A DNA stretch of 64,000 nucleotides, taken from Streptomyces sp. H39-S7. GTDB lineage: Bacteria > Actinomycetota > Actinomycetes > Streptomycetales > Streptomycetaceae. The translations under genes and the position numbers were made by a program. Each line of letters begins with the position of its first letter. Positions within the stretch are counted from its first letter, which is position 1. This document shows positions 59,285 through 64,000 of this stretch, one piece after another. The notes below the pieces were generated by a model. That model saw nothing but the letters and a program-made list of their open reading frames with translations, did not search any database and was not told the origin of the DNA. The stretch spans positions 62,001 to 126,000 of the forward strand of contig NZ_JAPVLU010000006.1 of the NCBI RefSeq assembly GCF_027158205.1. Direction: 5' to 3'.

Positions 59285-60535
59285 GTGTCCAGCCCCTATC
59301 GCGCGATCTTCGCAGCACCTGGAACCAAGGGATTCTCGGCTGCGGGATTCATCGGCCGGCTGCCGCTCTCGATGCTCGGCATCGGCATCGTGACGATGAT
59401 CTCGCAGGTCACCGGTCGCTACGGGCTGGCGGGCGCGCTCTCCGCGACGCTCGCGATGTCCGGCGCCGTGATGGGCCCGCAGGTGTCCCGGCTGGTCGAC
59501 CGCTACGGGCAGCGCCGCGTGCTGCGGCCGGCGGCCGCGATCACCGTGATGGCGGTGGCGGGGCTCCTGTCGTGTGTCGCGTGGGACGCGCCCGACTGGA
59601 CCCTCTTCGTCTTCTCCGTCATGGCCGGCGCCACTCCGAGCCTGGGCGCGATGGTCCGGGCCCGCTGGGCGGTGATCCACCACGGCACCCCCGCCATGCA
59701 CACCGCGTACTCCTTCGAGTCGGTGGTCGACGAGGTCTGCTTCATCGTCGGCCCGATCCTGTCGATCGGGCTGTGCACCGTCTGGTTCCCCGAGGCCGGC
59801 CCGCTGCTCGCGGCGGTCTTCCTCGCGGTCGGCACGTTCCTGCTGACGGCCCAGCGCTCGACGGAACCGGTCCCGCACCCCACGGCCTCCCACACGGGCG
59901 GCTCGGCGCTGCGCTCCCGCGGGCTGCAGCTGCTCGTGGCCACCTTCGCCTGCACGGGGGCGATCTTCGGCTCGGTCGAGGTCACGACGGTGGCCTTCGC
60001 CGACGAGCTGGGCCACAAGGCCGCGGCCAGTCTGGTCCTCGCGGTGTACGCGTTCGGCTCCTGCGTCGCGGGGCTGGCCTTCGGGCTGTTCCGGCTGAAA
60101 GGACCTGCCTCCCGGGGCTTCCTGGTGGGTGTGTGCGTGATGGCTGTGAGTATGATCCCGCTCCTACTGGTCGGAAACTTGTGGTTCCTGGCCGTAGCGC
60201 TGTTCGTCGCGGGCCTGTCCATCGCACCGACGATGGTCATCACCATGGCCCTGGTCGAACAGCTGGTACCGCGTGCGAAGCTGACCGAGGGCATGACGTG
60301 GGTGAGCACAGGCATCACGGTCGGCGTGGCTCTGGGAGCCTCGGTGTCCGGGTGGGTGATCGACTCGTCGGGGGCGGAGGCGGCGTTCGCGGTACCGGCC
60401 GCCGCCGGGGCACTCGCCGTGGTGGTGGCAGTCCTGGGGTTCCGCCGGCTGCGGCCGGCGCCGGAGCAGGAGGGGCCGCGTACGTATGAGCACGACGAGC
60501 ACGATGAACGGAACCGCCGAGAAGGCGTGGCGTAA
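59285..60535 (+). CDS. MFS transporter
   Basis: 416 residues with about 12 TM segments; conserved MFS loops are visible, e.g. SRLVDRYGQRRVLRPAA after TM2 and KLTEGMTWVSTGITVGVALGASVSG late. Likely an exporter; substrate unknown. GTG at 59285 has GGAG upstream and begins the family text SSPYRAIFAAPGTKGFSAAGFIGRLPLSML; the open frame to 59231 is Arg-rich and non-family. Overlaps the next gene by 50 bp. Confidence 0.85.
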   Translation: MSSPYRAIFAAPGTKGFSAAGFIGRLPLSMLGIGIVTMISQVTGRYGLAGALSATLAMSGAVMGPQVSRLVDRYGQRRVLRPAAAITVMAVAGLLSCVAWDAPDWTLFVFSVMAGATPSLGAMVRARWAVIHHGTPAMHTAYSFESVVDEVCFIVGPILSIGLCTVWFPEAGPLLAAVFLAVGTFLLTAQRSTEPVPHPTASHTGGSALRSRGLQLLVATFACTGAIFGSVEVTTVAFADELGHKAAASLVLAVYAFGSCVAGLAFGLFRLKGPASRGFLVGVCVMAVSMIPLLLVGNLWFLAVALFVAGLSIAPTMVITMALVEQLVPRAKLTEGMTWVSTGITVGVALGASVSGWVIDSSGAEAAFAVPAAAGALAVVVAVLGFRRLRPAPEQEGPRTYEHDEHDERNRREGVA

Positions 60536-61814
60536 CTGGGCGGGGAACGTCACTTCCCAGCCGCGGCGCAGCGTGTCGCCGGCGTCGGTGGACGAGCTGT
60601 CCGCCGCCGTCCGCAAGGCCGCGGAGGACGGGCTGACCGCGAAGGCCGTGGGCACCGGGCACTCGTTCACCGCCGCGGCCGCCACCGGCGGGGTCCTTAT
60701 CCGGCCGGACCGGCTGGCTGCCATCCGGGAGATCGACCGCGAGCGCGGCACGATCACCGTGGAAGCGGGGGTTCCGCTCCACCAGCTGAACGCGGCGCTG
60801 GCCGCCGAGGGCCTGTCGCTGACCAACATGGGCGACATCATGGAGCAGACGGTGGCGGGCGCCACCAGTACCGGCACCCATGGCACCGGCCGGGACTCGG
60901 CCTCGATCTCCGCCCAGATCAAGGGGCTTGAACTGGTCCTGGCCGACGGCTCGGTGCTGACGTGCTCGGCGGACGAGAACGCCGACGTCTTCGCGGCGGC
61001 CCGGCTCGGACTCGGCGCCCTCGGGGTGATCAGCGCGATCACCTTCGCGGTCGAGCCGCTCTTCCTGCTCACCGCCCGCGAGGAGCCGATGCACTTCGAC
61101 CGGGTCATGGCGGAGTTCGACCAGCTGGCGACGGAGAACGAGCACTTCGAGTTCTACTGGTTCCCGCACACCGACAGCTGCAACACCAAGCGCAACAACC
61201 GCAGCCAGGGCCCCGCCGCCCCGCTCTCCCCGGTCAAGGGCTGGATCGACGACGAGCTGCTGTCCAACGGCCTGTTCCAGGCCGCCTGCGCGCTGGGCAG
61301 AGCCGCTCCCGGCACCATCCCCGGCATCGCGAAGGTCTCCAGCCGGGCGCTGTCGGCCCGTACGTATACCGACATCGCGTACAAGGTCTTCACCAGTCCG
61401 CGCCGGGTGCGGTTCGTGGAGATGGAGTACGCCGTGCCGCGCGAGGCGGCGGTCGGGGCGATCCGCGAACTCAAGGCGATGGTCGAGTCCTCGGGGCTGC
61501 GGATCAGCTTCCCCGTGGAGGTGCGGATCGCGCCCGCCGACGACATCACCCTGTCCACCGCCTCCGGCCGCGACAGCGCGTACATCGCCGTCCACATGTA
61601 CCGCGGCAGCCGCTACCAGGAGTACTTCACCGCCGCCGAGAAGATCATGACGGCGCACCAGGGCCGGCCGCACTGGGGCAAGGTCCACACCCGTGACGCG
61701 GAGTACTTCTCCGGGGTCTATCCGCGGTTCGGCGAGTTCACCGCCCTGCGCGACCGGCTGGACCCGCAGCGACTCTTCGGCAACGACTACCTGCGGCGGG
61801 TGCTCGGCGCGTAG
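60486..61814 (+). CDS. D-arabinono-1,4-lactone oxidase family flavoprotein
   Basis: 442 residues. FAD_binding_4 (VSPASVDELSAAVRKAAEDGLTAKAVGTGHSFTAAAATGGVLI, TVEAGVPLHQLNAALAAEGLSLTNMGDIMEQTVAGATSTGTHGTG) and the ALO C-terminal domain (HWGKVHTRDAEYFSGVYPRFGEFTALRDRLDPQRLFGNDYLRRVLG). These oxidise sugar lactones; Streptomyces members also oxidise polyols (alditol oxidase). ATG at 60486 is weakly supported (GGAGG 12 nt upstream); 60504 is possible. Overlaps the MFS gene by 50 bp. Confidence 0.87.
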   Translation: MSTTSTMNGTAEKAWRNWAGNVTSQPRRSVSPASVDELSAAVRKAAEDGLTAKAVGTGHSFTAAAATGGVLIRPDRLAAIREIDRERGTITVEAGVPLHQLNAALAAEGLSLTNMGDIMEQTVAGATSTGTHGTGRDSASISAQIKGLELVLADGSVLTCSADENADVFAAARLGLGALGVISAITFAVEPLFLLTAREEPMHFDRVMAEFDQLATENEHFEFYWFPHTDSCNTKRNNRSQGPAAPLSPVKGWIDDELLSNGLFQAACALGRAAPGTIPGIAKVSSRALSARTYTDIAYKVFTSPRRVRFVEMEYAVPREAAVGAIRELKAMVESSGLRISFPVEVRIAPADDITLSTASGRDSAYIAVHMYRGSRYQEYFTAAEKIMTAHQGRPHWGKVHTRDAEYFSGVYPRFGEFTALRDRLDPQRLFGNDYLRRVLGA

Positions 61815-61830
61815 TACCGCCTCCCGGCGC

Positions 61831-62655
61831 TCAGTCCTGGGTGCCGGGAGACGCGCTGCCGCCCGTTCCGCCCGTGCCCGCGTCCGAGGACGGGCCGGGG
61901 GCCGGCGTCGACGAGGTGCCGGTGCTCGGGGTGCCGCTCGGCGCGCTCGTCGAAGGGGAGCCGCTCGGATCGGGCGTGGGAGACCCGCTGCCGCTGTCCG
62001 ACGGGGTCGGCGACGGTGACGAGGACCCCGAGGGCGTCGTCGACGGTCCGGACGAGGGGGCGCCGCTCGGGCTGCCGGCCGGATCGGAGGCCGGGGCGCT
62101 CGGCTTCCCGGCCGGCGAGCCGCCGTGCGAGCCGCCGTTGAAGACCGCCGTGACCGACGGCTCCGAGCCGGTGGCCAGCTCGATCGACGTGACCGTGCCC
62201 ATCGCCAGCACGAACACGACGACGGCGCCGATCGCCGACTTACGCCAGCCGCGCTTGGTCGTGCCGTGCACGGTCGCCTCGCCGTACTCCCCGTCCGGTC
62301 TGCCGTCCTCCGGTCCACCGCTCTCACCCGGTGGCGGCAGTTCCTCCAGCATCCGGGTGGAGCCGGCCTGCGGCCCCGGGTCCGTTCCCGGCACGGAGAC
62401 CGGCAGGTGCCGGGTGGAGACCGTGCGGATCTGCTCGCCGGTGCGCCGGAAGAAGTGCTGGAAGAGCGTGCCGCCCGCGGTGGCCACCACGCTGACCACA
62501 CCGGCGCCGATGATCGTTCCGTACACCCCGAGCTGCGACGCCAGCAGCGCGGCGGTCACGGCCGCCAGCGCGCTGCCCGCCACCTGGGGGACGCTCAGGT
62601 CCAGCCGTCCCCGCTGGGGCGTTTCCTCGCGCTCGTCCTTTTCGTCCATATCCAT
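61831..62655 (-). CDS. Two-TM protein with Ser/Pro/Gly-rich extracellular tail
   Basis: 274 residues. Layout: acidic N-terminus (DMDEKDEREETPQRGRLD), TM1 (VAGSALAAVTAALLASQLGVYGTIIGAGVVSVVATAGGTLF), a cytoplasmic loop, TM2 (SAIGAVVVFVLAMGTVTSIELATG) and ~90 residues of Ser/Pro/Gly/Thr-rich tail, probably outside the cell. No catalytic motif. ATG at 62655; a nearby ATG at 62649 is equally possible. Divergent from sepH across a 424-bp gap. Confidence 0.7.
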   Translation of the reverse strand: MDMDEKDEREETPQRGRLDLSVPQVAGSALAAVTAALLASQLGVYGTIIGAGVVSVVATAGGTLFQHFFRRTGEQIRTVSTRHLPVSVPGTDPGPQAGSTRMLEELPPPGESGGPEDGRPDGEYGEATVHGTTKRGWRKSAIGAVVVFVLAMGTVTSIELATGSEPSVTAVFNGGSHGGSPAGKPSAPASDPAGSPSGAPSSGPSTTPSGSSSPSPTPSDSGSGSPTPDPSGSPSTSAPSGTPSTGTSSTPAPGPSSDAGTGGTGGSASPGTQD

Positions 62656-63079
62656 ACCTGGGTAGCCGATCTCATCCTCCTTGCACAGAGAAGAGACATA
62701 TGGGCGAAGGCAGGAGTTCCACTTGCAGACATTCTGTGAGCCTCGCCACTCAACTGCCTTGCCACCGGAGAACTTCGCCTGCGCCGCGACCCACCTCAGT
62801 GGCCCGAATGGAGTACTGTGGCGAATCCTGGCTCCGGCTTCCCGTCCGGTTGCCCGGACCACGGGAGGGGAGCCCGGAGGCGGTGCTCATCCCGGGGTGC
62901 CGCGTTTGGTCACTCTGAGTGGCCAACTGGTCACCGTCCCATAACGGCGAGTCACGGCACCTGCCCGACACGCCGGGTAACCCTGCAAGGTTGTGGCATG
63001 CCGCACCTGGGCAGGCCACACTCGTCCAACGGGAGCAGCGACGCACGTGACGTCGGCAGGCACCACCCGGGAGGTTCCC
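62656..63079. other. 424-bp divergent promoter region of the two-TM gene and sepH
   Basis: No supported gene. Includes an AAGGAGG 20-26 nt before the two-TM start, a stem CCCGTCCGG near 62841, a GGTCAC direct repeat (near 62909 and 62931) and GAGGT just before sepH. Confidence 0.5.
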
Positions 63080-64000
63080 ATGCCCGAACTGCGTGTCGTG
63101 GCCGTCAGCAACGACGGAACACGACTGGTGCTCAAGGCTGCAGACAGCACGGAATACTCGCTCCCCATCGACGAGCGACTCCGGGCAGCGGTACGCAATG
63201 ACCGTGCCCGCCTCGGCCAGATCGAGGTCGAGAGCCACCTGCGGCCACGCGACATCCAGGCACGTATACGAGCCGGAGCCTCCGCGGAAGAGGTCGCCCA
63301 GACCGCCGGAATTCCGGTGGAACGGGTCCGCCGCTTCGAGGGACCGGTGCTGGCCGAGCGCGCCTTCATGGCCGAGCGGGCCAGGAAGACCCCGGTGCGG
63401 CGGCACGGCGAGAGCGCCGGACCGCAGCTGGGTGAGGCGGTCGCCGAGCGGCTGCTGCTGCGCGGCGCCGAGAAAGAAACCGTTCTCTGGGACTCCTGGC
63501 GGCGCGACGACGGCACCTGGGAAGTCCTGCTGGTCTACCGGGTCGCCGGTGAACCGCACTCCGCGAGCTGGACGTACGACCCGCCCCGGCGGCTCGTCCA
63601 GGCCGTGGACGACGAGGCACGGGCGCTGATCGGCGAGACCACCCAGCAGGACGCCCCGCAGACGCAGGACTCCAAGGAGCCGCCGAGCTTCCCCTTCGTG
63701 CCGCGGATCGCCCGGCTGCCCAGGGACCGCCCGCTGGACCGGGCACTCGACCGGCAGTTGGAGCGCCCCGACCGGCCGCAGGAGCGCAGTGCCGAGCGCG
63801 CCGAGGAGGACCGGGACTCGCTGACCAGCCTGCTGGAGGCGGTGCCGAGCTTCCGCGGCGACATGGTCGTGCCGGCGCCACCGTCCGCACCGCCGGAGGC
63901 CCCTCCGGTGGAGCAGACGGAGGAGCCGGCGGCAGAGGAGGCGGCTCCGCCCGCCGCCAGCACGGGCGCGGGCTCCGCTTACGCGGACGTCCTGATGCCG
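63080..64000 (+). CDS. sepH: Septation protein SepH (3' truncated by window end)
   Basis: 307 codons visible, open at the right edge. N-terminal DUF3071 domain with HTH (PELRVVAVSNDGTRLVLKAADSTEYSLPIDERLRAAVRND, RLGQIEVESHLRPRDIQARIRAGASAEEVAQTAGIPVERVRRFEGPVLAERAFMAERARKTPV) followed by VLWDSWRRDDGTWEVLLVYRVAGEPHSASWTYDPPRRLVQAVDDEARAL and a disordered charged region. SepH binds FtsZ and stimulates its assembly in Streptomyces sporulation and vegetative septation. ATG at 63080 with GGGAGG upstream. Confidence 0.95.
   Translation, partial: MPELRVVAVSNDGTRLVLKAADSTEYSLPIDERLRAAVRNDRARLGQIEVESHLRPRDIQARIRAGASAEEVAQTAGIPVERVRRFEGPVLAERAFMAERARKTPVRRHGESAGPQLGEAVAERLLLRGAEKETVLWDSWRRDDGTWEVLLVYRVAGEPHSASWTYDPPRRLVQAVDDEARALIGETTQQDAPQTQDSKEPPSFPFVPRIARLPRDRPLDRALDRQLERPDRPQERSAERAEEDRDSLTSLLEAVPSFRGDMVVPAPPSAPPEAPPVEQTEEPAAEEAAPPAASTGAGSAYADVLMP

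Noticed and set aside
1..64000. tRNA genes, CRISPR arrays and insertion sequences
   Set aside because: No cloverleaf-like GTTCRA-containing segment, no regularly spaced repeat and no transposase frame was seen on either strand.

Overview
The window is high-GC actinobacterial DNA, most likely Streptomyces or another member of the Streptomycetaceae. The evidence is the codon bias, frequent GTG/TTG starts, a SepH septation gene at the right edge, a CutR/CutS pair, DUF3710-dUTPase, DUF4193 and DUF6099 genes, and BTAD/ROK/PaaX/GntR-type regulators. I see no tRNA, rRNA, CRISPR array, transposase or polyketide/NRPS genes.

Left part (1-29 kb) is accessory metabolism. It starts with the tail of a secreted LamG protein, a glyoxalase-fold protein, a DrrAB-type drug-efflux ABC pair with a convergent BTAD/NB-ARC regulator, and an alpha/beta hydrolase. 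A 4-hydroxyproline/proline catabolic block follows (7.6-15.9 kb): an M24 Xaa-Pro peptidase, a GntR/FCD regulator, an ornithine-cyclodeaminase-family reductase, a two-cysteine hydroxyproline 2-epimerase, a DapA-family deaminase and a three-subunit amino-acid dehydrogenase. Four copies of an ACA-N6-TGT element sit in front of its transcription units. Next (15.9-24.6 kb) is an aromatic acyl-CoA block: acyl-CoA dehydrogenase + RidA, a benzoate/2-aminobenzoate-CoA ligase, a PaaX regulator, and an enoyl-CoA hydratase + a 753-residue FAD-monooxygenase/old-yellow-enzyme fusion. This is the architecture of 2-aminobenzoyl-CoA (anthranilate) degradation. The paaX gene is broken by a 38-nt tract identical to part of the monooxygenase gene 3.8 kb away. 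ArcB-ArcA (arginine deiminase pathway), a homocysteine methyltransferase and an F420-type oxidoreductase close this part.

Middle (29-45 kb): small conserved genes, a DNA-repair pair (spore-photoproduct-lyase-like radical SAM enzyme and an Fe-S (6-4) photolyase), an RNA m5U methyltransferase, then a potassium neighbourhood: a KimA-like permease, two TrkA/RCK proteins, DUF3159 and OB-fold genes, and KdpE-KdpD without any kdpFABC.

Right part (45-64 kb): a ROK regulator, a small ORF, two tandem TauD-type dioxygenases and an orphan ABC ATPase look like an accessory insert. Conserved core genes follow: thioesterase-dut-DUF3710 with overlapping starts, an SDR, DUF3093, DUF4193, cutS-cutR, inositol monophosphatase, coproporphyrin ferrochelatase, an MFS exporter, an aldonolactone oxidase, a two-TM Ser/Pro-rich protein, and sepH cut by the window end.
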